Shown: one piece after another, positions 1 through 12,618 of the stretch
Numbering within the stretch: the stretch's first letter is position 1
Layout of the letters: every line of letters begins with the position of its first letter
Program-made: the position numbers and the translations under genes
Notes under the pieces: model-generated
Databases searched by the model: none
Told to the model about the DNA's origin: nothing
Seen by the model: the letters and a program-made list of their open reading frames with translations, nothing else
DNA from: Bombilactobacillus mellifer
Lineage (GTDB): Bacteria > Bacillota > Bacilli > Lactobacillales > Lactobacillaceae
DNA: 64,000 nt
Assembly: GCF_000970795.1 (NCBI RefSeq)
Contig: NZ_KQ034028.1
Location: 1-64,000 of the forward strand
Direction of reading: 5' to 3'

Positions 1-1353
1 GTGTCGGAGATTACCAATGGTGAGTTAGATTCCTTTTGGGAATTTTTACAAGCAAAATTTAAAGATGAGTTTGCGCCTGTCAGTTATCAAACTTGGATTG
101 AAAGTGCCCATCCCATCAAATATGAGAACCAGAAATTTTTTATTGCCGTTCCATCTTCACTACATAAAGAATACTGGGAACGCAATATCAGCACTAAAGT
201 AGTAGAAGCAGCCTACGAATACGGCAACCAAGAAATTGTGCCTGTGATTTTACTAGAAGCAGATTTACAAAAAGAAAGGAACACCCCCGCTGCGACGGAG
301 CCGACTGCCACGCAAAAATCTCCTCTGGCGGCAGCTCATTTAAATAGTAAATATACTTTTGATTCTTTTGTTACGGGTTCAGGTAATCAAATGGCTCATG
401 CCGCGGCGTTAGTTGTCTCCGAAGAGCCGGGAGAGACTTATAATCCGCTCTTTATATACGGTGGCGTCGGTTTAGGCAAGACCCATTTAATGCAAGCCAT
501 TGGTCACCGGATGCTTGATCGTAATCCGAATGCCAATGTGAAATATATTTCGAGTGAATCATTTGCGAATGATTTTATTAATTCTATCCAAAATCGAACG
601 CAAGAAGAATTTCGCAACGAGTACCGCACGGTTGACTTATTATTAGTTGACGATATTCAATTTTTCGCCGATAAAGAAGGTACCCAAGAAGAGTTTTTCC
701 ATACTTTTAACACTCTTTACAATACTAAAAAACAAATTGTCTTGACTTGTGACCGGCTGCCAAACGAAATTCCGAAATTACAAGAACGTTTAGTGTCACG
801 TTTTAAATGGGGGTTATCCGTGGATATCACCGCACCTGATTTAGAAACTCGAACCGCAATCTTACGCAAAAAAGCCATTGCGGAAAAATTGGAAATTCCA
901 GATGATGCCTTGTCTTACATTGCTAGCCAAATTGATAGTAATGTGCGGGAACTGGAAGGAGCTTTAGTCCGAGTTCAAGCCTTTTCTACCATGAAAAATG
1001 CTGATATCACGATTGGCTTAGCAGCAGAAGCTCTGAAAGATTTAAAAGAATCTAAGCATCAAGCTGGTTTAACTATCCCGCAAATTCAAAATCAGGTAGC
1101 CAAATATTTCAAGATTTCGTTAGATGATCTCAAAGGGCATAAACGTAATAAAAACATTGTGATGCCGCGGCAAATTGCGATGTACTTATCGCGCGAATTA
1201 ACGGATAGTTCTTTACCGAAGATTGGCCAAGAATTTGGTGGTAAGGATCATACAACTGTCTTACATTCCTGCGATAAAATTGCTAAATTATTGGAATCAG
1301 ATTTAAATATTCAACATGATTTAACTAATTTAAAAGCTGCCCTCAAAGATTAG
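1..1353 (+). CDS. dnaA: Chromosomal replication initiator protein DnaA
   Basis: DnaA binds DnaA boxes at oriC and melts the origin as an ATP-dependent filament. The 450-residue product has the usual four-part layout: an N-terminal interaction domain (about 1-85), a variable linker (about 86-110), an AAA+ module and a C-terminal DNA-binding domain. Walker A (GGVGLGKTH) starts near residue 154 and Walker B (LLLVDDIQ) near 213. The DnaA signature with GKDHTTVLHS lies near residue 415. The start is GTG at base 1, which is also the chromosome numbering point, so its promoter lies outside the window. It is followed directly by oriC and dnaN, the standard Firmicutes order. Family assignment is certain. 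Confidence 0.99.
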   Translation: MSEITNGELDSFWEFLQAKFKDEFAPVSYQTWIESAHPIKYENQKFFIAVPSSLHKEYWERNISTKVVEAAYEYGNQEIVPVILLEADLQKERNTPAATEPTATQKSPLAAAHLNSKYTFDSFVTGSGNQMAHAAALVVSEEPGETYNPLFIYGGVGLGKTHLMQAIGHRMLDRNPNANVKYISSESFANDFINSIQNRTQEEFRNEYRTVDLLLVDDIQFFADKEGTQEEFFHTFNTLYNTKKQIVLTCDRLPNEIPKLQERLVSRFKWGLSVDITAPDLETRTAILRKKAIAEKLEIPDDALSYIASQIDSNVRELEGALVRVQAFSTMKNADITIGLAAEALKDLKESKHQAGLTIPQIQNQVAKYFKISLDDLKGHKRNKNIVMPRQIAMYLSRELTDSSLPKIGQEFGGKDHTTVLHSCDKIAKLLESDLNIQHDLTNLKAALKD

Positions 1354-1530
1354 TTTTCCACAGTGGATAAGTTTCAACAAACTAACGACTTTTCCACTGC
1401 AGTTATCAACAAGTTTTGCACTGTTAATTTCGGTTAATTTTACTTAAGATCATGAGTAATCCACAAGATCCACAAGACCTACTACTATTACTACTAAGAA
1501 TTTATTAATTAATAAAGAGGAGACCACGCA
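1354..1530. other. oriC: Replication origin oriC (dnaA-dnaN intergenic)
   Basis: This spacer has the parts of a Gram-positive bipartite-type unwinding region. TTTTCCACA (1354-1362) and a reversed TTATCCACT (1362-1370) form a near-perfect palindrome. Further box-like 9-mers are TTTTCCACT (1390-1398), TTATCAACA (1403-1411), TAATCCACA (1458-1466) and AGATCCACA (1467-1475). The last box is followed by a short linker and then a run of 3-base steps, CTA CTA CTA TTA CTA CTA (about 1479-1496), whose complement reads as DnaA-trios. An AT-rich stretch (about 1497-1516) follows. This order of boxes, trios and AT-rich DNA is the known basal unwinding system of Bacillus. The dnaN ribosome binding site (AAAGAGGAGA) sits at the right edge. 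A dnaN promoter was not assigned. Confidence 0.93.
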
Positions 1531-2670
1531 ATGAAATTCACAATTAATCGCAATCAATTCATTCGGCAAATTTCCAATGTCCAACGTGCAATTTCTACCA
1601 AAAGTACCATCCCGATTTTGACAGGAATGAAATTAGTCTTAACTACCGAAGGCTTAACCGTTACTGGGAGTAATGTCGATTTATCGATTCAAACTTTTAT
1701 TGCGCAAAGTGATTCGGATAATGAATTAACCATTGATTCTCCCGGAGCCATTGTTTTACCGGCACGTTTTTTCATAGAAATTATTAAGAAACTACCGGAA
1801 ACGCAATTTACCTTTGAAATCTTAAATAATAATCAAGTCTTAATTACTTCCGGCATTTCCAAATTTACAATTAATGGTTTAGATGCTAGTGATTATCCAC
1901 ATCTACCGGAAGTCGAAACCAGCGATCAATTAAAGATTACGGCGGAAATTTTAAAGCAACTAGTTAGTGAAACGGTCTTTGCCGCTTCCACACAGGAAAC
2001 GCGCCCCATTCTAACTGGATTACATTTAAAAATTAAAGCTGATCAATTATTAGCTGTGGCTACAGATAGTCATCGATTAGCGCAAAGAATTGTCGAAATC
2101 ACTAATCAAAATCAAAATGAATTTGATTTAGTAGTTCCGGCTAAAAGTTTGATGGAATTAGTGCGTTGTTTTACTGAAAATGAAACCGAAGTGACGATTT
2201 CGATTTCCGAAAATCAGATTCTTTTTGAATTTGGGCAAACCCTCTTTTATTCACGTCTCTTAGAAGGTAATTATCCAGGCACTGATCGCCTCATTCCACA
2301 AGAATCTACGACTCAATTGGAATTCGAAGCGAAAAACTTGTTAGAGTCTGTGGAAAGAGCTTCTTTACTGTCACATGCGAGCCGTAATAATGTGGTGCGG
2401 CTGGAAATTGATACTGCCAACAACAAGGTCACATTAACTGGCAATTCTCCAGAAGTAGGCACGGTGGCGGAAACCATGCAGCCACAAGCGATTAAGGGCG
2501 ATAATTTAGACATCTCTTTTAATCCGGATTATTTAAAGGATGCGCTCAACGCCTTTGGAGAGACACCAATTAGTCTGGAATTTACTTCCGCTTTGCATCC
2601 TTTTACGCTCAAACCTACCACGGACGCTGAAAGTTTTATTCAATTAATAACTCCGATTCGTACTTTTTAA
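1531..2670 (+). CDS. dnaN: DNA polymerase III beta sliding clamp
   Basis: DnaN is the ring-shaped processivity clamp of the replicative polymerase, and a docking site for repair and initiation-control proteins. The 379-residue product has the normal length and begins with the typical MKFTINR strand. Three repeated clamp folds cover about 1-125, 126-250 and 251-379. The C-terminal end QLITPIRTF matches the usual hydrophobic-pocket tail. It has a strong ribosome binding site (AAAGAGGAGA) and ends in its own intrinsic terminator, so it is probably separated from yaaA-recF-gyrBA, which have a promoter of their own. Confidence 0.99.
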   Translation: MKFTINRNQFIRQISNVQRAISTKSTIPILTGMKLVLTTEGLTVTGSNVDLSIQTFIAQSDSDNELTIDSPGAIVLPARFFIEIIKKLPETQFTFEILNNNQVLITSGISKFTINGLDASDYPHLPEVETSDQLKITAEILKQLVSETVFAASTQETRPILTGLHLKIKADQLLAVATDSHRLAQRIVEITNQNQNEFDLVVPAKSLMELVRCFTENETEVTISISENQILFEFGQTLFYSRLLEGNYPGTDRLIPQESTTQLEFEAKNLLESVERASLLSHASRNNVVRLEIDTANNKVTLTGNSPEVGTVAETMQPQAIKGDNLDISFNPDYLKDALNAFGETPISLEFTSALHPFTLKPTTDAESFIQLITPIRTF

Positions 2671-2694
2671 AGTCCCGTCAGGGACTTTTTTTTT
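2669..2694 (+). terminator. Intrinsic terminator after dnaN
   Basis: AAAGTCCC and GGGACTTT form an 8-bp stem around a 4-base loop (GTCA), followed by a run of T. It overlaps the dnaN stop codon. Confidence 0.93.
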
Positions 2695-2767
2695 CGGTCT
2701 CAATGATATTTTTAGATACCAGTATGTTTTATCATTTATAGGTTAAAAACGCTTAAAACGCTTGTAA

Positions 2768-2796
2768 TTGCTTCTCAATCCAAAAAACGGTATAAT
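2768..2796 (+). promoter_or_regulatory. Promoter for yaaA-recF-gyrB-gyrA
   Basis: TTGCTT (2768-2773) and a perfect TATAAT (2791-2796) are separated by 17 bases. The site lies downstream of the dnaN terminator and 34 bases before the yaaA start. Confidence 0.7.
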
Positions 2797-2830
2797 TAAT
2801 TAGTATAAAAGTGTGTTTAAAGGATGTGAA

Positions 2831-3054
2831 ATGAGACTGATGGAGCAAACTATTAAATTGCGTCGGGAATATATAACTTTAACGCAAGCGCTCAAAGAAG
2901 CGGGATGCATCGGAACCGGCGGCCAAGCAAAATGGTTTTTACAAGAACATCCAGTTAAAGTTAATGGTCAACTGGAACAACGACGGGGCAAAAAATTACA
3001 CGCTGGCGATCGAGTGACAGTAACTGCTGAGTTAAGTCTAAATATCAGCAGCTA

Positions 3055-3055
<1 letters not shown>
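2831..3055 (+). CDS. yaaA: S4-domain RNA-binding protein YaaA
   Basis: YaaA is a small S4-like RNA-binding protein found between dnaN and recF in many Firmicutes; its role is not settled, though ribosome assembly has been proposed. The chosen ATG gives 74 residues. The S4 fold is visible in the ITLTQALKEAG helix, the GGQAK turn, and the VNG and AGDRV strands. An in-frame GTG at 2813 would add six residues, but AAAGGA at 2818-2823 is correctly spaced for the ATG at 2831. The stop codon overlaps the recF start as TAATG, which suggests translational coupling. Confidence 0.93.
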
Positions 3056-6116
<3,061 letters not shown>

Positions 6117-6138
6117 GCCAAAAAAGTGAGGTAATTCA

Positions 6139-8616
6139 ATGAGTGAAACTCAAGATCATCGAATTCAAAAAGTTGATCTGACACAAACAATGCGCAGTTC
6201 GTTCCTAGATTATGCGATGAGTGTCATCGTAGCGCGCGCCCTGCCAGATGTGCGCGATGGTCTGAAGCCTGTTCATCGCCGCATTTTGTACGGCATGAAT
6301 GAATTAGGCGTCACACCAGATAAACCTTATAAAAAGTCAGCACGTATTGTAGGTGATGTCATGGGAAAATATCATCCGCACGGTGACGCTGCTATTTATT
6401 CTTCCATGGTCCGGATGGCGCAAAAATTTAGTTACCGTTATGTCTTAGTTGATGGTCACGGAAATTTTGGTTCCGTAGATGGAGATCATGCCGCGGCTAT
6501 GCGGTATACCGAAGCCCGCATGAGCAAAATTGCTACGGAAATGTTGCGCGACATCAATAAAAATACGATCGATTTTATGGATAATTATGATGGCACCGAG
6601 CGCGAACCCGTCGTGCTGCCGGCCCGTTTTCCTAATCTATTAGTTAATGGTGCCACGGGCATTGCGGTCGGGATGACGACCAATATTCCACCACATAATT
6701 TGCGCGAGGTTATTAGCGGGATTCATTTATTAATGAAAAATCCCGAGATTACAGTAGCAGAATTAATGCAGGCAATTCCTGGTCCGGATTTTCCTACCGG
6801 TGGCGTTGTGATGGGGAAGTCCGGCATCCGACAGGCTTATGAAACCGGCCGAGGCAATATTACTTTGCGGGGTAAAGTTGAGATTGAAACTTCCAAAAGT
6901 GGTCGCGAAAAAATTGTAATTACCGAGCTGCCCTATATGGTGAATAAAGCTAATCTGATCAAACGCATTGCACAATTAGCTCATGATCATCGCATTGAAG
7001 GTATTACTAGTTTGATTGATGAATCTGATCGAACGGGTATGCGTATTGCCATTGATATTCGGCGTGATCTCAATGCCGACGTGGTTTTGAATAATCTTTA
7101 TAAATTAACGGATTTACAAACTTCCTTTGGGTTTCACATGGTGGCCATTGTTAAAGGCGCGCCCCAAGTTTTAACTTTAAAAGAAATTTTACAATATTAT
7201 TTAAAACATCAAGAACAAGTTATTACGCGCCGCACCCAATTTGAATTAGACAAAGCTTTAGCGCGAGCCCACATTTTAGAAGGACTGCGTGTGGCCTTGG
7301 ATCATATTGATGCAGTGATTCAAATTATTCGCACTTCGAAGACCGCAGAGATTGCCAAAAGTACGTTAATCACCCGTTATCAACTGTCGGATAAACAAGC
7401 TCAAGCGATCTTAGATATGCGTTTGGTACGATTGACGGGCTTGGAACGCGATAAAATTGAGGCTGAATATCAAGATTTAATGGCAAAAATTGCCGATTAT
7501 CGCGATATTTTAGATCATCAAGAACGAATCGATCAAATTATTTATGAAGAATTATTAGAAATTCAAAAAAAATATGGGGACCAACGCCGCACGGAATTAT
7601 TAGTAGGTGAAGTTCTCAGTTTAGAAGATGAAGATTTAATTGCACAGGAAAATGTGCTCATCGTCTTAACTCACAATGGCTATATTAAGCGGTTGCCAGC
7701 GAGTGATTTCAAAGTCCAAAATCGAGGTGGCCGTGGTATTCGGGGAATGGGGGTAAACGATGATGATTTTATTGAGCGTTTAATTTATACCTCCACCCAC
7801 GACACGCTTTTGTTCTTTACCAATACCGGCAAAATTTATCGTTCCAAAGGTTATGAAATTCCAGAATATAGTCGTAATGCTAAAGGGATCCCGATTATTA
7901 ATTTACTGGGGATTGACACCAAAGAACGCGTACAAGCAGTTGTACATTTGCCACAACAAGAAGATGAATCCCGCAGTGAGCAGCAATTTTTATTCTTTGT
8001 GACAAAGCAGGGTACCGTGAAACGTACGGCCATTAGTGAATTTCAGAATATTCGCAAAAATGGTTTACGCGCCATCACGCTTAAAGACCAAGATTCTTTG
8101 GATAATGTGATGTTGACCAATGGCCAGCAAAATATTCTTATCGGGACTCATTTAGGTTATGCGGTCACGTTTGCAGAAACCACTGTGCGGCAGATGGGTC
8201 GCACTGCTGCCGGGGTGCGTGGCATCCGATTACGCGAGCAGGATTTTGTCGTAGGTTCGGCGATTTTGAAACCGAATAGTGAAGTCTTAGTGATTTCAGA
8301 AAAAGGTTATGGCAAACGAACGCCAGCAGCCGAGTATCCGATTAAAGGTCGCGGCGGCAAGGGGATTAAAACATCTAATATTACCGCTAAAAATGGACCT
8401 TTGGCTGGGATTACGACGGTAGAAGGTCAAGAAGATATTATGATTATCACCGATAAAGGAGTTTTAATTCGGTTTGCAGTCAGTGATGTTTCGCAAACCG
8501 GACGGTCCACTTTAGGAGTTCGGCTGATGAAGACCAATGATGATGCGATTGTTTCTACCATGGCCAAAGTCGAACCGGAAAGCGATAGTGCTACCGACAA
8601 TACTACAAAATATTAA
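6139..8616 (+). CDS. gyrA: DNA gyrase subunit A
   Basis: GyrA is the DNA-cleaving subunit of gyrase. The 825-residue product has the winged-helix and tower domains with catalytic Tyr123 in MRYTEAR. A six-bladed C-terminal beta-pinwheel follows, with a GyrA-box-like QNRGGRG near residue 530. The quinolone-contact helix reads [17 protein letters not shown], with Ala at position 84 and Ser at position 88. Most susceptible Firmicutes have Ser and an acidic residue at these positions, so this variant is unusual. The ribosome binding site is GTGAGG. A double-stem terminator follows the gene, ending the yaaA-gyrA unit. Confidence 0.99.
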   Translation: MSETQDHRIQKVDLTQTMRSSFLDYAMSVIVARALPDVRDGLKPVHRRILYGMNELGVTPDKPYKKSARIVGDVMGKYHPHGDAAIYSSMVRMAQKFSYRYVLVDGHGNFGSVDGDHAAAMRYTEARMSKIATEMLRDINKNTIDFMDNYDGTEREPVVLPARFPNLLVNGATGIAVGMTTNIPPHNLREVISGIHLLMKNPEITVAELMQAIPGPDFPTGGVVMGKSGIRQAYETGRGNITLRGKVEIETSKSGREKIVITELPYMVNKANLIKRIAQLAHDHRIEGITSLIDESDRTGMRIAIDIRRDLNADVVLNNLYKLTDLQTSFGFHMVAIVKGAPQVLTLKEILQYYLKHQEQVITRRTQFELDKALARAHILEGLRVALDHIDAVIQIIRTSKTAEIAKSTLITRYQLSDKQAQAILDMRLVRLTGLERDKIEAEYQDLMAKIADYRDILDHQERIDQIIYEELLEIQKKYGDQRRTELLVGEVLSLEDEDLIAQENVLIVLTHNGYIKRLPASDFKVQNRGGRGIRGMGVNDDDFIERLIYTSTHDTLLFFTNTGKIYRSKGYEIPEYSRNAKGIPIINLLGIDTKERVQAVVHLPQQEDESRSEQQFLFFVTKQGTVKRTAISEFQNIRKNGLRAITLKDQDSLDNVMLTNGQQNILIGTHLGYAVTFAETTVRQMGRTAAGVRGIRLREQDFVVGSAILKPNSEVLVISEKGYGKRTPAAEYPIKGRGGKGIKTSNITAKNGPLAGITTVEGQEDIMIITDKGVLIRFAVSDVSQTGRSTLGVRLMKTNDDAIVSTMAKVEPESDSATDNTTKY

Positions 8617-8625
8617 TAATTTTAC

Positions 8626-8683
8626 AAACTTTGGCGTAATTTTAAATAGCGTTTGAAATTTAAAATGCAACCAAAGTTTTTTT
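8626..8683 (+). terminator. Two-tier intrinsic terminator after gyrA
   Basis: The outer stem AAACTTTGG pairs with CCAAAGTTT (8671-8679) and is followed by T residues. Inside it, ATTTTAAAT pairs with ATTTAAAAT. Together they form one long hairpin with a small internal loop. Confidence 0.85.
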
Positions 8684-8804
8684 AGTGGAATTTATTGGTA
8701 AATGATGATAAACTACTAAGCTGTGGGTATTAGACTATAGATTAGTTAAATACTCCTTGGAATTAATTGTTAATTCCCATCAGTCCAAAAGGAGGTGAGC
8801 AATC
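8684..8804 (+). promoter_or_regulatory. rpsF leader with hairpin (possible S6:S18 autoregulation)
   Basis: The 5' leader of the rpsF-ssb-rpsR operon holds a perfect 8-bp hairpin, GGAATTAA / TTAATTCC around a 3-base loop (8759-8777), just before a strong AAAGGAGGTGA ribosome binding site. Leaders of this operon in many bacteria bind the S6:S18 complex for feedback control. Whether this hairpin matches that motif could not be established by eye. No clear -35/-10 pair was fixed. Confidence 0.4.
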
Positions 8805-9101
8805 ATGGCTCAAACACATTACGAAATCACTTACATCATTAAACCGGATATTTCCGAAGATGATAAAAAAGCTTTGATTGATCGATTTGATCAAATTTTG
8901 AAGGATAATAGTGCCCAAGTGCTGGATTCCAAAGACTGGCAAAAACGGCGTTTTGCCTATGAAATTAATGGTTACAATGAAGGCGTTTATCATGTAGTTA
9001 ATGTGAATGCTGAGAACCAAAGTGCTATTAATGAATTTGATCGGTTGGCTAAAATCGAAGAGAACATTCTTCGTCATATGATTATCAAACGTGAAGATTA
9101 A
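8805..9101 (+). CDS. rpsF: 30S ribosomal protein bS6
   Basis: Protein bS6 binds S18 on the platform of the small ribosomal subunit. The 98-residue product has the ferredoxin-like S6 fold with the typical [10 protein letters not shown] start, the [12 protein letters not shown] core and the RHMIIK strand. It is the first gene of the rpsF-ssb-rpsR operon and is preceded by a near-consensus ribosome binding site. Its stop lies just before a parS-like palindrome. Confidence 0.98.
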   Translation: MAQTHYEITYIIKPDISEDDKKALIDRFDQILKDNSAQVLDSKDWQKRRFAYEINGYNEGVYHVVNVNAENQSAINEFDRLAKIEENILRHMIIKRED

Positions 9102-9102
9102 T

Positions 9103-9118
9103 TGTTTCATGTGAAACA
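9103..9118. other. parS: parS-like ParB/Spo0J binding site
   Basis: TGTTTCATGTGAAACA is a perfect 16-bp palindrome apart from its centre. It differs by one central base from the widely conserved Firmicutes parS form TGTTTCACGTGAAACA. It lies between rpsF and ssb, about 9 kb from oriC, where parS sites are expected. The ParB gene itself is not in the window. Confidence 0.75.
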
Positions 9119-9139
9119 TTTAAAAGGGAGATAGGAAAT

Positions 9140-9622
9140 ATGATTAATCGCAGTGTCTTAGTTGGCCGGCTCACGCGTGACGTTGATTTACGCTATACTG
9201 CTGGCGGAACCGCGGTCGGCAACTTTACAATTGCCGTGGATCGTCAGTTTACCAACAGTAATGGTGAACGGGAAGCCGATTTTATTAACTGTGTAATCTG
9301 GCGGAAAAGTGCGGAGAATTTTGCTAATTTCACCCATAAGGGCTCGTTAGTTGGGATTGATGGCCGGATTCAAACTCGTAATTATGAAAATCAACAAGGA
9401 CAGCGGGTATACGTTACTGAAGTTGTTGTCGACAATTTTGCCTTACTAGAACCCAAGTCCGCTAATGCAAATAATTCTACTAATCCTCAGGCTGCTAATC
9501 CTAATTCTTCTTCCACCGCGAATAATTCCAACCCTACCACGAATGATTCGAAACCAGAGGAAGATCCTTTTGCCGATAATACGGAACCGATTAATATCTC
9601 TGATGATGATCTACCATTTTAA
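9140..9622 (+). CDS. ssb: Single-stranded DNA-binding protein SSB
   Basis: SSB coats single-stranded DNA at forks and recruits repair proteins. The 160-residue product has the OB-fold in residues 1-105 ([14 protein letters not shown] start, [18 protein letters not shown]). A low-complexity Asn/Ser/Thr/Pro linker follows at about 110-150, and the protein ends in the acidic recruitment tip DDDLPF. The ribosome binding site is GGGAG. Its place between rpsF and rpsR matches the Bacillus and Lactobacillus arrangement. Confidence 0.98.
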   Translation: MINRSVLVGRLTRDVDLRYTAGGTAVGNFTIAVDRQFTNSNGEREADFINCVIWRKSAENFANFTHKGSLVGIDGRIQTRNYENQQGQRVYVTEVVVDNFALLEPKSANANNSTNPQAANPNSSSTANNSNPTTNDSKPEEDPFADNTEPINISDDDLPF

Positions 9623-9661
9623 AATGTAACAATAATAAGTAAGAGGAAGGAAGCGATCAGA

Positions 9662-9898
9662 ATGGCTCAACAACGGCGAGGCGGCCGGCGGCGGCGGAAA
9701 GTTGATTTTATTGCTGCCAACCACATTGAATATATTGACTATAAAGATGTTGATTTGTTGAAGCGATTTATTTCGGAACGCGGCAAAATTTTACCGCGGC
9801 GAGTTACTGGAACTAGCGCTAAAAACCAACGTCGGTTAACAGTTGCTATTAAACGGGCTCGAATTATGGGATTATTACCGTTTGTAGCAGAAGATTAA
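9662..9898 (+). CDS. rpsR: 30S ribosomal protein bS18
   Basis: Protein bS18 pairs with S6 on the 30S platform. The 78-residue protein has a basic Arg/Gly N-terminus (RRGGRRRRK) and the conserved [19 protein letters not shown] and ARIMGLLPF segments. It is the last gene of the rpsF operon and is followed by a strong intrinsic terminator. Confidence 0.98.
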   Translation: MAQQRRGGRRRRKVDFIAANHIEYIDYKDVDLLKRFISERGKILPRRVTGTSAKNQRRLTVAIKRARIMGLLPFVAED

Positions 9899-9914
9899 TC
9901 TATCTGAATTGACT

Positions 9915-9944
9915 AAGCCTGCCATTTGGCAGGCTTTTCTTTTT
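9915..9944 (+). terminator. Intrinsic terminator after rpsR
   Basis: AGCCTGCC pairs with GGCAGGCT around an ATTT loop, followed by TTTTCTTTTT. Confidence 0.93.
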
Positions 9945-9996
9945 ATTGCGGGGGGTAAATGTTAAAATAAAAATAAGTAGCTTTAAAGAGGATAGT

Positions 9997-12015
9997 ATGG
10001 ATAAAAAAAAGAATACATTTACCACTAATAGTCTATTATCAATTGATTTACCATTAAAAATCGGTTTAGGAGTCATTCTAGGGCTGGCTTTGCTGTTAAT
10101 TTTGCTGCAATTGTTTTCTAATGCTTTATTCGCAGGCCTGAGTTTTGTAGTGTTGGCGGCTTTTACCGGGTTAGCTTATTATTCTTTTCGCAGTTTAATT
10201 CAACAAACCAATAAATATTTGTATGATTTATCTTTTCGTGCAGATCGCGGTCAACAAGAGGCCCTAATTAATATTCCCATCGGGATTTTGTTGTATCGCG
10301 ATGATGAAGCCCGGACAATTGAATGGATTAATCCTAAGTTACAGAATTATTTTGGTAAAGAAGATTTAATTGGCATTAGTTTGACTAAAATTAATTCGCA
10401 ATTAACCAAGTTGACCCAAGCGCCACCTAAGCAGACTGATCAACAAGTCATTACGATTAAAGGTGCCCATTTTCAAGCGTTTATCCAGACCAACTTACGG
10501 GTAATTTATTTGTTGGATATTACAACTTATCTGCAAATGCAACAGCAATATGAAGATGGCCGAATCGCAATTGGACAAATTTTTTTAGATAATTACGATG
10601 AATTGACCCAGACCATGGCGGATCGGGATCGTTCCAATTTAAATAATTATTTGACCAATAAATTAAACGATTGGGCGAATTTGCATCAGATGTTTATTAA
10701 ACGTGTGAATGATGATCGTTTTTTGGCAGTTGCCTATGTGAAAAATTTACAACAGATTGAAGCAGAAGGTTTTAAAATTCTAGATACCGTGCGTCAAGAT
10801 ACTTCCCAGCAAAATTTTCCGTTAACTTTAAGTATCGGATTTGCCTATGGTCAAGCTAACTTGGCCCAAATTGCCAGCGAATCCCAAAAGAATTTAGATT
10901 TAGCTTTAGGCCGGGGCGGTGATCAAGTCGTGGTACGGAAAGGCGAAGCACCGGCACATTTTTATGGTGGTAATACCAACCCCATGGAAAAACGAACCCG
11001 AGTGCGGGCACGAATGATTAGTCAAGCTTTACGGGAATTATTTCATCACGTGGATCAACTTTATGTTATGGGTCATCAAAATGCCGATATGGATTCTTTA
11101 GGGGCTTGTTTAGGCATTCATCGCATTGCACAAATGAATGATAAACCCTGTTCGATCGTTATTGATCCGACACATGTGCATACTGATATTCAGCGGTTGT
11201 TAAACTTAATTGCCGCAGATGAGAATCTCAAGGACGATGTTTTGACACCGCAGCAGGCTTTAGAAAAAGCTGGGGAGCATGATATGTTAGTTTTGGTTGA
11301 TGTTTCTAAGCCTTCCTTGTCGATGAGTCCCAAATTATGTAAACGCTTAGCGGACCGCATCGTAATTATTGATCATCACCGCCGGGGAGAAGAATTTCCG
11401 GCTAATCCCATCTTGGCCTATATCGAACCGTATGCGTCGTCGGCTAGTGAATTAGTAACCGAAATGTTAGAATATCAACCGCAAAGTAAACAGTCGCTTT
11501 CTAAATTAGAAGCCACGGCATTATTAGCCGGAATTAGCGTGGATACACATTCGTTTACTATGCGGGCAGGAACGCGAACATTTGATGCGGCTAGTTATTT
11601 ACGTTCCATGGGTGCTGACGGCACAGAAATTCAAAATTTGCTCAAAGAAAATATTGATTCTTATTTGCAACGGAACCAGTTAATTGCCGCCGTAGAAATG
11701 TTGACACCGCATATTGCGATTTGTGCTGGTGCCGAACAACAGATCTATGATCCCGTGGTGGCAGCCCAGGCGGCAGATACTTTATTATCGTTGTCGCACA
11801 TTGAAGCCTCGTTTGTCATAACAAAATCGCAAGAAGATCTAGTGCGCATTTCGGCGCGCAGTCTCGGTAATTTCAATGTCCAGTTAATTATGGAAGAAAT
11901 GGGCGGCGGTGGTCATTTGTCTAATGCCGCTACCCAAATTTCCGGCGCGACTATTGCCCAGGTACACCAAAAATTAATTGCAATTATTCAAAAAAAAGTG
12001 GAAGATAAGAAATAA
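9997..12015 (+). CDS. gdpP: Cyclic-di-AMP phosphodiesterase GdpP
   Basis: GdpP (YybT) hydrolyses c-di-AMP and so controls osmotic balance, potassium uptake and wall stress. The 672-residue product has two N-terminal membrane helices (about 20-70), a PAS-like domain, a degenerate GGDEF domain and a DHH/DHHA1 phosphodiesterase. Catalytic motifs are visible: NADMDSLG (about 362-369), IIDHH (about 457-461) and the DHHA1 GGGGH (636-640). An upstream in-frame TTG at 9946 would add 17 residues, but AAAGAGGA at 9985-9992 fits the ATG at 9997. It precedes rplI, as in other Firmicutes. Confidence 0.96.
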   Translation: MDKKKNTFTTNSLLSIDLPLKIGLGVILGLALLLILLQLFSNALFAGLSFVVLAAFTGLAYYSFRSLIQQTNKYLYDLSFRADRGQQEALINIPIGILLYRDDEARTIEWINPKLQNYFGKEDLIGISLTKINSQLTKLTQAPPKQTDQQVITIKGAHFQAFIQTNLRVIYLLDITTYLQMQQQYEDGRIAIGQIFLDNYDELTQTMADRDRSNLNNYLTNKLNDWANLHQMFIKRVNDDRFLAVAYVKNLQQIEAEGFKILDTVRQDTSQQNFPLTLSIGFAYGQANLAQIASESQKNLDLALGRGGDQVVVRKGEAPAHFYGGNTNPMEKRTRVRARMISQALRELFHHVDQLYVMGHQNADMDSLGACLGIHRIAQMNDKPCSIVIDPTHVHTDIQRLLNLIAADENLKDDVLTPQQALEKAGEHDMLVLVDVSKPSLSMSPKLCKRLADRIVIIDHHRRGEEFPANPILAYIEPYASSASELVTEMLEYQPQSKQSLSKLEATALLAGISVDTHSFTMRAGTRTFDAASYLRSMGADGTEIQNLLKENIDSYLQRNQLIAAVEMLTPHIAICAGAEQQIYDPVVAAQAADTLLSLSHIEASFVITKSQEDLVRISARSLGNFNVQLIMEEMGGGGHLSNAATQISGATIAQVHQKLIAIIQKKVEDKK

Positions 12016-12044
12016 CAGTTATTAAGATTCAAAGGAGGTTCCCA

Positions 12045-12497
12045 ATGCGTGTAATTTTTACTCAAGATGTTCGTGGTAAAGGTCAACGTGGTGAAATTAA
12101 AGAAGTGGCGGATGGTTATGCACAGAATTATTTAATTAAAAACGGCAAAGCCAAAGCTGCTACACCGGCAGCCATGAGCAGTTTGAAAGCTCAGCAAAAA
12201 GCAGAACAACGGATGAAAGATGAAGAATTCGCTCAAGCACAAATGATTAAGAACTTTCTCGAAAAAGATGAAACAGTGGTGGAATTAGTCTCCAAGGCGG
12301 GAACCGATAGTCGTTTGTTTGGCTCTATTCCTAGTAAACAGATTGCTCAGGCGTTATCGCAGCAATACCAAATTGATGTAGACAAGCGCAAGATTGTCTT
12401 ACCGGAGCCGTTGAAAACTTTAGGCTACTTTAATATTCCGGTGAAGTTATATCCCGGAGTGGAAGCTACCATTCGAGTTCACGTGCGTGAAAAATAA
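12045..12497 (+). CDS. rplI: 50S ribosomal protein bL9
   Basis: Protein bL9 is an elongated large-subunit protein that helps keep the reading frame. The 150-residue product has the N-terminal RNA-binding domain ([21 protein letters not shown]), a long central helix (about 41-75) and a C-terminal domain with [10 protein letters not shown]. The ribosome binding site is AAAGGAGG. It lies 29 bases after gdpP, probably in the same transcript, and is followed by a strong terminator. Confidence 0.98.
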   Translation: MRVIFTQDVRGKGQRGEIKEVADGYAQNYLIKNGKAKAATPAAMSSLKAQQKAEQRMKDEEFAQAQMIKNFLEKDETVVELVSKAGTDSRLFGSIPSKQIAQALSQQYQIDVDKRKIVLPEPLKTLGYFNIPVKLYPGVEATIRVHVREK

Positions 12498-12513
12498 AAC
12501 ACTGGGCTTCCTC

Positions 12514-12553
12514 AAGTTGAAAGCTATCTAAATGATAGATTTCAACTTTTTTT
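12514..12553 (+). terminator. Intrinsic terminator after rplI
   Basis: AAGTTGAAA pairs with TTTCAACTT. An inner CTATC/GATAG stem extends the hairpin, and a run of T follows. Confidence 0.92.
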
Positions 12554-12618
12554 GTAGAATTGAAATGGATTACTGCTTGCTGGAAAAATAGAACAGCGGT
12601 GGCCGATGGAGTAGATGC

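Noticed and set aside
8763-9119. Minus-strand 118-residue frame over rpsF
   Set aside because: It is the antisense shadow of rpsF with no start signal.
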